This document shows positions 30,990-40,314 of a stretch of 44,529 nucleotides of DNA, piece by piece. The stretch comes from JBKHYG01 sp046565595. Lineage in GTDB: Bacteria > Actinomycetota > AC-67. The translations under genes were made by a program, and so were the position numbers. Below the pieces are notes generated by a model, which was given only the letters and a program-made list of their open reading frames with translations, had not been told where the DNA came from and ran no database searches. The stretch covers positions 1 to 44,529 of the forward strand of contig JBKHYG010000059.1 in NCBI GenBank assembly GCA_046565595.1, in the 5' to 3' direction. Positions within the stretch are counted from its first letter, which is position 1; each line of letters starts with the position of its first letter.

Positions 30990-32621
30990 GTGCCCAGTTG
31001 GCCCCCCGCGCGACCCGCCCTGACCAAGGGCGAGCGGATCGCTTTCGTCGCGTTGATCGTCGCGGTCACCGTCTTGTACCTCGCACGGCTGTCGGCAGGG
31101 AGCCGCGAGTTGTCCGCCGACGACGAGCAGTGCACCAAGTGGCCGCCCTATCAGACGACCCGCTGTTACGAGATGATCCCGCTCGACGAGGTGCACTATG
31201 TGCCTGACGCCCGCGATGTGTTGAGGTTCGGGACCGAGAGCGATACGAGGGTCCCCACCGAGGATGACGGTGCGTTCGTGGTGCATCCTCCCGTCGGCAA
31301 GTGGTTCATCGCGGCCGGGATGGCGATCCTCGGAGACAACCCCGTCGGTTGGCGCGTCGGCAATGCGCTGGCGGGGATCGGCGGCGTGCTGATGATGTTC
31401 GCGATCGCGAGACGACTGTTCGGCTCTGCGAGATGGAGCCTCGTCGCCGCGGGGCTCCTGGCGATCGACGGGCTCTGGTTCACGATGAGTCGCCTCGCGA
31501 TGCTCGACATCTCTGCTTCGGTGCTGACGCTTGCTGTCGTCTGGGGCACCGTTGAGATCCTCGCCAGGATCCGCGAGGACCGGACGCGCAGCGTCCCGTT
31601 GCTTGCGACGGGTCTCGCCGCAGGTCTCGCGATAGCTACGAAGTGGTCGGTCGGTTCCTTCCTGGTGGTCGCAGCGCTGGCGATCACGATCGCGGAAGCC
31701 TCTGCATGGCGAAAGAGGAGATCGCACTCGATCGTCTACGAACTAGAAGCGTTCGGTCCCGATGCGCTCGACGCGTGGGCGGCTTCGGTTCACCGGATGC
31801 AGACACGACCGAGGTACGGCGGTCCCACCCGGCTGGCAGCGACCTTGGCGGCCTTCTCGGTGCTACCGATGGCGGTATATGTGGCCACATTCGCGCCCTG
31901 GTTCGTCGATGGCAACCGCTACCTGCCCCCTGCCTGCGAACAACGCTCGCCTCTGATCGCGGCCTGGGCGTGCTACCAGGGCGAGCAACTCTCGTTCCAT
32001 CGAAACCTCGAGAAGTACGAGCCTGTTGCGCAAGAGGACGGCGACGGCACTACGCCCGTGATCGCGTCCACACCCGCACACCCCTACTTCGGCCATGGGA
32101 TCAGTTGGGCATGGCTCGGACGCCCGGTCGTGCACAACTACTTCAGCGACGGTGAAGGGGATCAGCAACGCATCGTCGAGGTGATGGGCGTGCCGAACCC
32201 GCTGGTGTGGTGGGTCGGTTTCGGGTTAGCGCTTCCCTGGCTGGTGGCACGCTCGCGCAAGGATCGAACCGCTCGCATCCTGCTCGCATTCTTCGCCGCA
32301 GGGTGGCTCCCCTACCTGCTGGCCGATCTGGTCGCTCGTCCGGTGTTCCTCTTCTACGCGACGCCGCTGATACCTATCGTGGTCCTGTCAGCGTCGGCGC
32401 TGGCGAGGCGCTTGTTCGAGGGAACCCCAGAGCGCCCGCCCATCCCCTTCGTGCGCGGAGTGGTGGCGGGCGCCGTGATCGGGGCCTTGGGTATCGGACT
32501 CTGGATGTATCCGATCCACGCCGGCATCGAACTGCCGCCCGGAGATCTGGGCTGGAACGGCCGGATCTGGTTCACCACCGATTGTTCCGAGCCAGGCATC
32601 AAGGTTCTGTGTTGGATCTAA
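30990..32621 (+). CDS. pmt: Protein O-mannosyltransferase (GT39, PMT family)
   Basis: PMT enzymes transfer mannose from polyprenyl-phosphate-mannose to Ser/Thr of exported proteins during Sec translocation. The protein is about 543 residues with ten or so membrane helices, beginning with ALIVAVTVLYLARL. The catalytic Asp-Glu of the first external loop is present (LDEVHYVPDARDVL), followed by HPPVGKWFIAAGMAI, LLAIDGLWFTMSRLAMLD, and a late YFSDGEGDQQRIVEVMGVPNPLVWW. The frame is open from 30912, but that part overlaps rsmI. GTG 30990 is the best guess for the start, without a ribosome binding site. The TAA overlaps the stop of the convergent glycosidase gene. The many Ser/Thr/Pro-rich exported proteins of the window are candidate substrates (inference). 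Confidence 0.92.
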   Translation: MPSWPPARPALTKGERIAFVALIVAVTVLYLARLSAGSRELSADDEQCTKWPPYQTTRCYEMIPLDEVHYVPDARDVLRFGTESDTRVPTEDDGAFVVHPPVGKWFIAAGMAILGDNPVGWRVGNALAGIGGVLMMFAIARRLFGSARWSLVAAGLLAIDGLWFTMSRLAMLDISASVLTLAVVWGTVEILARIREDRTRSVPLLATGLAAGLAIATKWSVGSFLVVAALAITIAEASAWRKRRSHSIVYELEAFGPDALDAWAASVHRMQTRPRYGGPTRLAATLAAFSVLPMAVYVATFAPWFVDGNRYLPPACEQRSPLIAAWACYQGEQLSFHRNLEKYEPVAQEDGDGTTPVIASTPAHPYFGHGISWAWLGRPVVHNYFSDGEGDQQRIVEVMGVPNPLVWWVGFGLALPWLVARSRKDRTARILLAFFAAGWLPYLLADLVARPVFLFYATPLIPIVVLSASALARRLFEGTPERPPIPFVRGVVAGAVIGALGIGLWMYPIHAGIELPPGDLGWNGRIWFTTDCSEPGIKVLCWI

Positions 32622-34906
32622 AGCAACCGGTAGCGCACGAAGCTGTAGCCATTCAAGCCTGCCGACACCTCTAACCCGTCGCTCATCAGGTCCGCGACCG
32701 TGACGGTACCCAGAGGAACCTGCCCTCCGGTCGCGGGATCCACAGCGGTTAGTTCCACATCGCCTGCTCGCTGTGAGAGCGCTCGTGGCAGGATATCCAC
32801 CTGGCTACGCGCGTCCTGCTGGCGGTAGGCCATGAACCAGCCCTCACCAAGATCCGGGTTCCAGGACTGCAGCGCGGTCCAGCCTTCGAGCAGCGGATCT
32901 TCCAGCAGCCGATAGGTGATCGCCGACAGCGTCTGGGCGTTGTTTCGATAGAAGTCGTTCCATCGCTTCAACTGCTGGCGTTGCGCAGGAGAGTACGAAC
33001 GCAGATCACGCCAGATCGTCAGATGACTGGTCATGCCTGCGCTCATCAAGGCGTCGATGCCGATCGATCCGATCTCGTCGCCGCGACTCGCGATACCTTG
33101 GCCCAGCGAATAGCCCGGCACGAAAGGTGACAGGTTCCAGATGTTGTGAAGCGCCTGGCTCATGCGCGGCGAACCGTTCTGGAACCAGGTCGCTCCGCGT
33201 GCGGTCGACTCGTACGGGAACAACCGATAGTCGTTGGTCTCGTCGATGGTGAACAGGACATCTGGGTGATCGGCGCGCAGCCGATCGAGCATCCCGAGGA
33301 ACGCCTCGCGGTACTGGTACTGATCGACCGGCTCTGCCCCGCCGCAGTCCAGCCAGACCAAGAAGTCGAACTTGAAGTACCTCGCGCCGAAGACGGTGAT
33401 AGCTCGTGCGATCCTGCTCTCGATCCAATCGATCGCTCGCATCGGCTGCGTTGGGTCTTCGGGGTTCACGCCCCATGCGAGCGGATTCCAGACGCCGAGG
33501 CCCGCTTCGTTCGAACTCGAATCGGGCTGTACGGTCGACAAGCCAGCCGTGGCGTTCCCGACCGGCGCGCACGCCCATTGGGGGTTCGTTCGGTATGCCT
33601 TGGACGCGGGATGAAACTCCATCGGCGTGAACCAGAGGCCCAGGTCCATGTCGGCGTCGTCGGTGGGGGTGGATGGATCGTCCGCGAGGAACTCACGGAC
33701 CGCCCGGAACTCTGCGTCTGGGAAGCGCGGCCCGAACCTCACGGGATCTCGGTCGCGGCGCGGCTCGGGGCACTCGGGAGAGTCTGGACACCAGTCTCCC
33801 GAGATCGCCTGCCAGCCGTCATCCAGCACGAAGGTATCGACGCCGGCTTCCCTGGCAGCTCGCGCCAGCTCGACGAAGGTTGCGAAATCCACATCGTCCT
33901 TCGCCCCGGTCGAGATCCGGTTCGAGTCGACATTGTTGGTGTTGAAGACGACGCGACGCTGGTAGTCCCCCGACGAGATCGCGATCATTCGGTTGAAGGT
34001 CTCGGCGACCTCATCCGAGTCGCGACCGAAGGCCCTCCAGACCGGCTCGGCTGCGAACTCGCCCTGGATCACGCGTGCACGCCCGACCGGAGCGTCGGTC
34101 GGGTTCTCGACATGCACCTGCTCCTCGATCGGTCCTGTGTACGCGATGTCGCGAGTGAGGTCCACGAACGACTCGGCCACTCCCGAAAGGTACCGTCCTT
34201 GCGAACTGGCGTAGTCGTGTCGCTGCATGATCAGCGCGGTGTTGCCGGCAGGATGCTCGATCTCGAGCCATTCGCCAGAGGCTTTCAGGTCCTCGCCGGG
34301 ACCTGCGGTCGTCGTGACGCGCCACGGTCCTCGCCGATCGTCGCCGATGCCGAAAGGATCCCAACCCGAGTCGTACCGCCAGTCTGCTCCCGCCCGTAGG
34401 GCGTGGACCGTGGCCTTGCCGCCGGGGAACCGCGCGGCGCCCAGCGCGTATCCCGATACGGCCAGCGGGGCGATCAGCCTCATCGTCGTGCGTTCGAGGG
34501 TTCCATCCGCCGAGCCGTACATCTCTATGGTTCGCTCGATCTCGACGACGCCTTCGAGCCCTCCGGTGCGGGTCACGCGCAGGCCTCCGTCCACCTCCGT
34601 CACGGTCATCTCGTCGACCGAGATGAGGTCGCTCGTCACCATCTGATCTGCCAGCCCCACGCTGAACTCGTGGACCGGTTCGTCGACGACCACGCCACGG
34701 TAACGGTGACCAAGCTCGGTGAAGGTCTCGAGGCTGACGCTCTTTCTCAGCGTGCCCCCTGCTCCGAAGTTGTCGAGGTTCGCAACACCGTCGGAGACCT
34801 GCAAGGTGACGCCACCGTTGGAGGCAGCGGGCGGGGAAGCGTCAGCGACGACGGCTGTGCCTGTCAGGGTCAGGGCGAACGCGAGGAGGATCCGGAGGCT
34901 CTTCAT
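32618..34906 (-). CDS. Secreted GH36-like alpha-galactosidase family glycosidase
   Basis: This 762-residue protein has a signal peptide (MKSLRILLAFALTLTGTAVVADA). Its TIM-barrel core resembles family 36 glycosidases: FVLDDGWQAISGDW, GLWFTPMEFHP, and the nucleophile motif YFKFDFLVWLDCGG (K-x-D). A C-terminal beta-sandwich follows the LQSWNPDLGEGWF region. GH36/GH27 enzymes are retaining alpha-galactosidases or alpha-N-acetylgalactosaminidases. The exact sugar specificity is not readable here, and DETNDYRLFP is the region where an acid/base residue might lie. The stop overlaps that of pmt tail to tail. Confidence 0.82.
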   Translation of the reverse strand: MKSLRILLAFALTLTGTAVVADASPPAASNGGVTLQVSDGVANLDNFGAGGTLRKSVSLETFTELGHRYRGVVVDEPVHEFSVGLADQMVTSDLISVDEMTVTEVDGGLRVTRTGGLEGVVEIERTIEMYGSADGTLERTTMRLIAPLAVSGYALGAARFPGGKATVHALRAGADWRYDSGWDPFGIGDDRRGPWRVTTTAGPGEDLKASGEWLEIEHPAGNTALIMQRHDYASSQGRYLSGVAESFVDLTRDIAYTGPIEEQVHVENPTDAPVGRARVIQGEFAAEPVWRAFGRDSDEVAETFNRMIAISSGDYQRRVVFNTNNVDSNRISTGAKDDVDFATFVELARAAREAGVDTFVLDDGWQAISGDWCPDSPECPEPRRDRDPVRFGPRFPDAEFRAVREFLADDPSTPTDDADMDLGLWFTPMEFHPASKAYRTNPQWACAPVGNATAGLSTVQPDSSSNEAGLGVWNPLAWGVNPEDPTQPMRAIDWIESRIARAITVFGARYFKFDFLVWLDCGGAEPVDQYQYREAFLGMLDRLRADHPDVLFTIDETNDYRLFPYESTARGATWFQNGSPRMSQALHNIWNLSPFVPGYSLGQGIASRGDEIGSIGIDALMSAGMTSHLTIWRDLRSYSPAQRQQLKRWNDFYRNNAQTLSAITYRLLEDPLLEGWTALQSWNPDLGEGWFMAYRQQDARSQVDILPRALSQRAGDVELTAVDPATGGQVPLGTVTVADLMSDGLEVSAGLNGYSFVRYRLL

Positions 34907-34942
34907 GCCCGAAGAGGTTCTGCGTGCGCGCGCGGTCCCCTG

Positions 34943-36184
34943 CTATGCCGCCGGGATCCGGCACGCCCAACCCCACCGTGGCGAGGGCTGGAGTCGTGGC
35001 GCCGACGCCGACGGCTGCACTACAGGAGCATCGAGCGCAGGGTCTCCCGGAGCGACCGTGACCCGCAGGACCTCTAGACCTCGGACGGTATCGAAGGCAT
35101 AGACGAGATCGTCTCGGATCAAGGTGGTGATGGTCTCGCCCACCGGAAGGTGATAGCCGACCTGACGGATGTCGGTGGGATCACTGACATCGAGCAGTCG
35201 CATGCCCTGCTCGTACCAGGCGACCGCGACGATCCCATCGCCTCGCGCTCCGAAATAGTGGGCGCTGCAGGAGAGCGGCGCGGTCGGCAGGCGGTCGGTC
35301 TGGCCCTGGGCGAGGTCGCCTCGCCCGAGCGAGAAGCGGTCCTGCTTGGTCACGCGCAGCGCACCGTCCTCGCGGAAGACCCGGCCGGTCTGGAAGGCGC
35401 CGTCGTTGGTGCAGCGACCGTTCGACAGCGGGTCCCAGTCCTCTTCCACGACCAGGATCTGATCGCCAGAGCGCAGCGAGTTGTGCAGGATGAAGTCGTT
35501 CTCGAACGAGCCTGGCGTCTTGTTGCGCAGTTCCAGGACCTGGGTCGGCTGAACCGGGTCGGTGGAGGGATCGAAAGCGAAGAGCCCGCCGCCGGAAGAG
35601 ACCCAAGCGAGTCCCTCCTCATCGACCTGAACATCATGGACGAGACCTGGAACGATGAAACTTCCAACGACCTTCGGAGCGGTCGGCTCTCGCAGATCGA
35701 CCACATGCATCCGTCCGCTGGCGCCGCCCATCCATGCGTAACTGCAATCCAAGATGCACGAGGCCGTATGCGCGGCGGGAACCTGGATCGAGGAGAGACG
35801 CTCGGGCGAACTCGGGTCGCTCACATCCACGACCGTAAGGATGTTCGGGACTCCGACGAGGAAGTCACTCGACATCAGCAGGATCTCGCCGTTGGTGTCT
35901 ATGTCCTCGTTCTGATAGGTCGGAAGCGCGAAGGTTCCGATCAGGCTCGGCATGTCTCCCTGCGACAGGTCGTAGATCCGCAGGCCGCCGAGCGCCGTCG
36001 CATACAGGGTGTCACCGAGGATCCGGCCGCCGATGGCGCCAGGGTCAGGGACGATCCCGACCAACTCGATGTTGCTGCTGGCAACGGCAGCCACAGGCGG
36101 GAGCGCAGGCGCGGATCCGGTACTCAGGCTGGCTGAAACCAGTAGTGCGGACGCGAGCGCTACGCGACGACGGGTATGCGGCAT
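34943..36184 (-). CDS. Secreted LVIVD-repeat protein (paralog B)
   Basis: The 413-residue exported protein has a signal peptide (MPHTRRRVALASALLVSASLSTGSAPA). It carries a series of LVIVD-type repeats of the form LGGLRIYDLSQGDMPSLIG, LTVVDVSDPSSPERLSS, HVVDLREPTAPKVVG and MRLLDVSDPTDIRQVG, expected to build a beta-propeller. The function of LVIVD proteins is unknown; surface display and adhesion are suggested for some. The C-terminus ends in WGWACRIPAA, which the upstream paralog also has. The start, ATG 36184, lies inside the end of the previous gene (25-bp overlap), implying coupled expression. Confidence 0.82.
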   Translation of the reverse strand: MPHTRRRVALASALLVSASLSTGSAPALPPVAAVASSNIELVGIVPDPGAIGGRILGDTLYATALGGLRIYDLSQGDMPSLIGTFALPTYQNEDIDTNGEILLMSSDFLVGVPNILTVVDVSDPSSPERLSSIQVPAAHTASCILDCSYAWMGGASGRMHVVDLREPTAPKVVGSFIVPGLVHDVQVDEEGLAWVSSGGGLFAFDPSTDPVQPTQVLELRNKTPGSFENDFILHNSLRSGDQILVVEEDWDPLSNGRCTNDGAFQTGRVFREDGALRVTKQDRFSLGRGDLAQGQTDRLPTAPLSCSAHYFGARGDGIVAVAWYEQGMRLLDVSDPTDIRQVGYHLPVGETITTLIRDDLVYAFDTVRGLEVLRVTVAPGDPALDAPVVQPSASAPRLQPSPRWGWACRIPAA

Positions 36185-37449
36185 AACCAACCCCACTCCT
36201 CACTCTTGTCGGCCACCATCCGCGGATTCAGCGCTGCCTTCACGGTCGGGCCGTTGGCAGAACCGTTGAACCGGATGACATCTAGGCCTCGAACCAGATC
36301 GAAGACGAACACATACTCGCCAACATTCTTCGCTGCCCACGCCATGGAATCCAGAGGTCGCCAATAGCCGACCTGACGGATGTCGTAGGGCTTGCTTACC
36401 GATAGGAATCGGACGCCTTGCTCGTACCAAGCGACCGACGCGACTCGAGATGAGACATCGAAGTAATGCGAGGAGCAGAAGGCCGCAACATCGCCCTTCT
36501 TGGATCCGTCGAGGGTTCCGCTGGTGCCCTGTCCGAGGTTCCAGGCATCCATCGGTCTGAGGATCCTGCCGGATCCCACCTGACGGTAGTAGGCGGTCTG
36601 GAACGAGCCGTCGTACTTGCATTGCCCGTTGCCGCCGTACTCTCGATCGATCGCCAGGTAGTCCTCTTCGGTGACATAGGTCATCTCTGCGTCGGTGATG
36701 GGCGCGGACCACGAAGCCGCCTTCTTCCAGTCCTTCGCCTTCGGACGCAACGAGTTATGGATTATGAAGTTGTTGTTGAACTTCCAAGAGTCCACCAACC
36801 ATTGCGGATTCAGCGGAGCCGTGAGACGAGGCACGAAAGCCGACAGTCCTCTCGCGCCGCTGACCCAAGCGACGCCCTTGTCGTCGATCTGCACATCGTG
36901 AACACTGCCCACTCCGCTGTCTGTGGTTCCAAGGAAGCGAGGGTTCAGGGGGTTGCGGGCGTCTACCACGCCGATCTGACCGCCACCACCCAACCACAGG
37001 TACTTGCAGCCGAGAACGCAGGTGACGGTGTGCGCCATCGGCACATCGATCGCGGCGACCAGCAAGGGCGCGGAACGGATCTGAACATCGACCACATAGA
37101 GCGTGTTACGAACGCCGACGAAGTGATCGGCGGCGACGAACAGGTACTTGCCGTTGGTATCGACATCCTCGTTCTCCCAATGCGGGAGGTTCAGTTCCCC
37201 GACCAGGATCGGAAGACCTGTCAGACCGATGTCGTAGAGCCGGACCCCTCCGACCGTGGTCGCATACAGGGTGTCCCCGAGGATCTTCGCGCCGATCGCG
37301 CCGATGTCGGGGAAGCTCATCACATAGTCGACATTGTCCGAGGCGACCGCGACCCCGGCTGCAGGCGGAAGGCCCGGGTCCTCGGCACCAGCCATCCCTC
37401 CGCTCGCTAGCAGGGCGAGGGACAGCAAGAGGATGCGCGTTCGGGGCAT
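36160..37449 (-). CDS. Secreted LVIVD-repeat protein (paralog A)
   Basis: The 429-residue exported protein starts at ATG 37449 with signal peptide MPRTRILLLSLALLASGGMAGA; the open frame to 37590 has no signal or ribosome binding site. LVIVD repeats include VRLYDIGLTGLPILVGEL, LYVVDVQIRSAPLLVAA, IGVVDARNPLNPRFLG and VRFLSVSKPYDIRQVG. It shares blade order, the IHNSLRP/AFC-SSHYF segment and the C-terminal WGWLCRIP with paralog B. TATAAA lies 11 nt upstream of the start on the minus strand and could be a -10 element of a nearly leaderless transcript. Confidence 0.82.
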   Translation of the reverse strand: MPRTRILLLSLALLASGGMAGAEDPGLPPAAGVAVASDNVDYVMSFPDIGAIGAKILGDTLYATTVGGVRLYDIGLTGLPILVGELNLPHWENEDVDTNGKYLFVAADHFVGVRNTLYVVDVQIRSAPLLVAAIDVPMAHTVTCVLGCKYLWLGGGGQIGVVDARNPLNPRFLGTTDSGVGSVHDVQIDDKGVAWVSGARGLSAFVPRLTAPLNPQWLVDSWKFNNNFIIHNSLRPKAKDWKKAASWSAPITDAEMTYVTEEDYLAIDREYGGNGQCKYDGSFQTAYYRQVGSGRILRPMDAWNLGQGTSGTLDGSKKGDVAAFCSSHYFDVSSRVASVAWYEQGVRFLSVSKPYDIRQVGYWRPLDSMAWAAKNVGEYVFVFDLVRGLDVIRFNGSANGPTVKAALNPRMVADKSEEWGWLCRIPVVA

Positions 37450-37614
37450 GGGTTCGGACTTTATAGGGGGCGCGGGGCGTCGAGCAGCGACGCCACGAGC
37501 CTGGCCTAGGAGATATTTCGATGTCAGCGGGGTCGAACCCTGCCAGGAAGGGTTCGCTGCCCTCGGGGACGAATAGTCACGCAACGGCACGAAACCCTCT
37601 CAGGAGTCACCCAG

Positions 37615-38550
37615 ATGCGCTCATGGAAACTCTCGATCCCGGTCCTGGTCATCGGACTGGCGATGTCTTCGGCATCAGCCGCCCCAAGCGTCGAGATCAC
37701 TAGCAAGTCCACCGTCGCCGGAGTCACCTATGTGACCGGCACCGCGGAGTTCCCCCCGATAACCGAGCCCGAGGAGCTGATCGGCGACACGGTTCGCTGG
37801 GACCCCAGCGGCGGGGACCTTCCACCAGAGGTCGCTACGGCGCTAGGCGTAGGCCTGACCGGCGCCCTCATCCAGCGCATCGACGGAGGCTTGCGCTTCA
37901 TCTGGCAGACCGACGGATTGCCCCCGACGGTTCCGCCAGAGGGCGTCCGGTACACCTGGGCGTTCGCGGTCGGACAACAGACCTTCCAACTGCAGGCCAA
38001 GCTGACCAACATGGCCTCGTCCACCCTCGCCGAAGAGCCGGTCGAACATGTCATCCAGGCTCGCGATCAGAAGCAGTTCTTCCAACTGCGCGGAGCATGC
38101 GAGACCAGTTACCTCGGCACCCCGATCGCTGGCTGCTACCACCTCGCCTTCCTGAACGGTGGTTTCGACTACGACAAGGACCAGGTCTTCATCGACATGC
38201 CTTACCAGACGCGTGACCGGATCGGACGGATCGTCGCTCCGGACTTCAAGCCGGGTGCGGTCATCGCTGAGAACCAGACCGCCGGCATGTCGATCGCCGC
38301 GAGCGTCCAGGCCTTCGTCAGCAACACGCTCACGAGTGGCTACATCAACGGATGGGGGGTATACCGGACAGCCCCCTCGGTCGCATTGGCAACCGGCTCG
38401 AACCCATCGCAGGCACCCTTCGCGTTGTACTCGACGCCTGCGGACTTCGACGGCACGAACTTCTCTGGTGCGATCAACGGCACCACGGGAAGCGAGATCG
38501 TGTTCGCACGGGCCTGTGACGGAGCGACCTGCGCGTACGACACCCTGTAG
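37615..38550 (+). CDS. Secreted protein of unknown function
   Basis: The 311-residue protein starts at ATG 37615 with AGGAG eight nucleotides upstream and a signal peptide (MRSWKLSIPVLVIGLAMSSASA). The mature part begins with a beta-rich region that may be immunoglobulin-like (VEITSKSTVAGVTYVTGTAEF) and contains two cysteine pairs (GACETSY...AGCYH; ARACDGATCAYD), probably disulfides. I recognise no family. It is divergent from the LVIVD genes and closed by a strong terminator. Confidence 0.72.
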   Translation: MRSWKLSIPVLVIGLAMSSASAAPSVEITSKSTVAGVTYVTGTAEFPPITEPEELIGDTVRWDPSGGDLPPEVATALGVGLTGALIQRIDGGLRFIWQTDGLPPTVPPEGVRYTWAFAVGQQTFQLQAKLTNMASSTLAEEPVEHVIQARDQKQFFQLRGACETSYLGTPIAGCYHLAFLNGGFDYDKDQVFIDMPYQTRDRIGRIVAPDFKPGAVIAENQTAGMSIAASVQAFVSNTLTSGYINGWGVYRTAPSVALATGSNPSQAPFALYSTPADFDGTNFSGAINGTTGSEIVFARACDGATCAYDTL

Positions 38551-38572
38551 AACCCTTTAGCCGCACACCGCT

Positions 38573-38602
38573 GACACCCCCGGTCCGCACACCGGGGGTG
38601 TC
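38573..38602 (+). terminator. Terminator hairpin
   Basis: A 12-bp perfect stem GACACCCCCGGT / ACCGGGGGTGTC with a 6-nt loop lies 22 nt after the secreted-protein stop and is followed by TTGCGTTT. Confidence 0.75.
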
Positions 38603-38626
38603 TTGCGTTTGGGATAGCGTCACCGC

Positions 38627-39508
38627 ATGATCACCGTCCATCTGGTCGATGGCACCTACGAGTTGTTCCGTAACTTCTTCGCGGTGCCGCCTCGGACCGC
38701 TCCCGACGGATCCGAGGTAGGCGCGGTCGGAGGCGTCGTCGCCTCGATGCTCCGACTCGTGATCGGCGGCGCAACACATGTCGGGGTGGCGACCGACCAT
38801 GTCATCGAGAGTTTCCGCAACGATCTCTTCGACGGCTACAAGCGCGGCGACGGGATAGAGCCGGCGTTGCGCTCACAGTTCGAACCGCTCGAGGATGCGC
38901 TGACCGCTTTCGGCTTCACCGTATGGCCGATGATCGAGTGGGAAGCAGACGACGCGCTCGCCGCAGCCGCCAAGGTCGCTGCCGAAGACGAGCGGGTCGA
39001 GAGGATCCTGATCTGCACGCCGGACAAGGATCTGTCGCAGTGCGTTAGAGGCGATCGTGTCGTCCAGTTCGATCGACGACGCGAAGAGCTCCGTGATGAA
39101 GCCGGTGTCATAGAGAGGTTCGGGGTCCGCCCCGAACAGATCCCCGCCTACCTGGCGTTGGTCGGCGACAGCGCCGACGGTATCCCCGGCATCCCTGGGT
39201 TCGGCGCGAAGAGCGCATCGATCGTGCTTCAACATTTCGGCGAGCTAGAGCAGATCGACCCCGATCCAGGAACCTGGCCGAAGGTCAGGAGCGCGCCAAG
39301 GCTGGCAACGACGCTCCAAGAACGCATGACCGACGCGGTGCTCTACCGACGACTGGCGACCCTTCGAGACGACGCGCCCGTTGGCACCTTGGACGACTGG
39401 AGATGGCAAGGGGTCAGCGAGAACGCCGCCATGTTCGCCACCGAGAAGCTCGACGACCCGGGCCTGCTCGAGTTGGCAGAGAAGGCCGAAGCCGCTATCG
39501 GTCGCTGA
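38627..39508 (+). CDS. 5'-3' exonuclease (PolA N-terminal-like, H3TH)
   Basis: This 293-residue stand-alone flap/5' nuclease is related to the N-terminal domain of DNA polymerase I. Metal-binding acidic residues are visible in VHLVDGTYELFRNFF, the EWEADDALAAAA cluster, CTPDKDLSQCV, and the helix-three-turn segment LVGDSADGIPGIPGFGAKSAS. Family members remove RNA primers and 5' flaps. The start is ATG 38627 after the upstream terminator. It overlaps the 3' end of the SURF1 gene by 14 bp on the opposite strand. Confidence 0.92.
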   Translation: MITVHLVDGTYELFRNFFAVPPRTAPDGSEVGAVGGVVASMLRLVIGGATHVGVATDHVIESFRNDLFDGYKRGDGIEPALRSQFEPLEDALTAFGFTVWPMIEWEADDALAAAAKVAAEDERVERILICTPDKDLSQCVRGDRVVQFDRRREELRDEAGVIERFGVRPEQIPAYLALVGDSADGIPGIPGFGAKSASIVLQHFGELEQIDPDPGTWPKVRSAPRLATTLQERMTDAVLYRRLATLRDDAPVGTLDDWRWQGVSENAAMFATEKLDDPGLLELAEKAEAAIGR

Positions 39509-40220
39509 GGTTCGCTGCTCTACGCAACAGCAAGGCACATACGACGAGCGCGATGAGCGCGAAGACGAACCACTGCAACGCGTAACCCAGATGCGGTCCC
39601 TCGTCGAACGGCGCGAGTTCGATGACCGACACACCTTCGCCCGAGCTGGTCGCCACAATCGCCAACGGGAGCACGGTGCCTTCGATCTGGCGCGACACGC
39701 GCTCGATGTCCAGGCGGGGGAACTGGTCCCGGGCGTCCTCGGGGATCGCGGGCGTGAAGAGCCGCTGCGGCTCAGAGCCGACCAGCACGCCCTCGACCGT
39801 AACGGTCCCAGAGGGCGGCTCTGAGCCCCGCACCGGCGGACTTGCCTCCTCGATCGGCACCCAACCGCGCCGCACCAGTATCACGCGGCCATCTTCCAGC
39901 CTCAGTGGAGAGACCAGGTCGCTGCCGGCACGCTCGAAGCGGGTACGGTGAACTATCGCAACCTCTTGGTCCGGCAGGTAGGTGCCGGTCGCGCGCACCC
40001 GCCGGTACAGCAGGTCCTGGCCCCCGTCCTCGAGCCCGTCCCCGAAGGTCAACTCGGAAACATCCGCGACCGGTAGGGCGCGGTTGGCCTCGAAGACGGC
40101 ATTGATCGCGCGTCTCTCCTCGAGGCGTCGCAACTGCCAGGCTCCCAGCAAAGCACAGGTAACCGCGATCACGACCGTCAGCCCGATCAGCAGGATCGAG
40201 CGAGGCCGGCGAAGGGTCAT
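39495..40220 (-). CDS. SURF1 family protein
   Basis: SURF1 assists cytochrome c oxidase (heme aa3) assembly. This 241-residue protein has the expected topology: an N-terminal helix (ILLIGLTVVIAVTCALLGAWQLRRLEERR), a large outer domain with LLYRRVRATGTYLPDQEVAIVHR and ILVRRGWVP, and a C-terminal helix (HLGYALQWFVFALIALVVCALLL). The start is ATG 40220. The upstream open frame to 40493 is antisense to the metzincin-like gene and has no homologous character. It implies aerobic respiration with an aa3-type oxidase. Confidence 0.93.
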   Translation of the reverse strand: MTLRRPRSILLIGLTVVIAVTCALLGAWQLRRLEERRAINAVFEANRALPVADVSELTFGDGLEDGGQDLLYRRVRATGTYLPDQEVAIVHRTRFERAGSDLVSPLRLEDGRVILVRRGWVPIEEASPPVRGSEPPSGTVTVEGVLVGSEPQRLFTPAIPEDARDQFPRLDIERVSRQIEGTVLPLAIVATSSGEGVSVIELAPFDEGPHLGYALQWFVFALIALVVCALLLRRAANLSDR

Positions 40221-40314
40221 TGCGAGGGTCGCCACGGATGCGACTGTAGCGAGCAGGGATGCGGCTCGCGGCGAAGAACCCTTTGGGTACCGATCCCAGG
40301 GGGAAGGAAGAACG

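Noticed and set aside
39982..40314. Upstream extension of the metzincin-like gene
   Set aside because: It is antisense to SURF1 and precedes a clear signal peptide and ribosome binding site at 40315.
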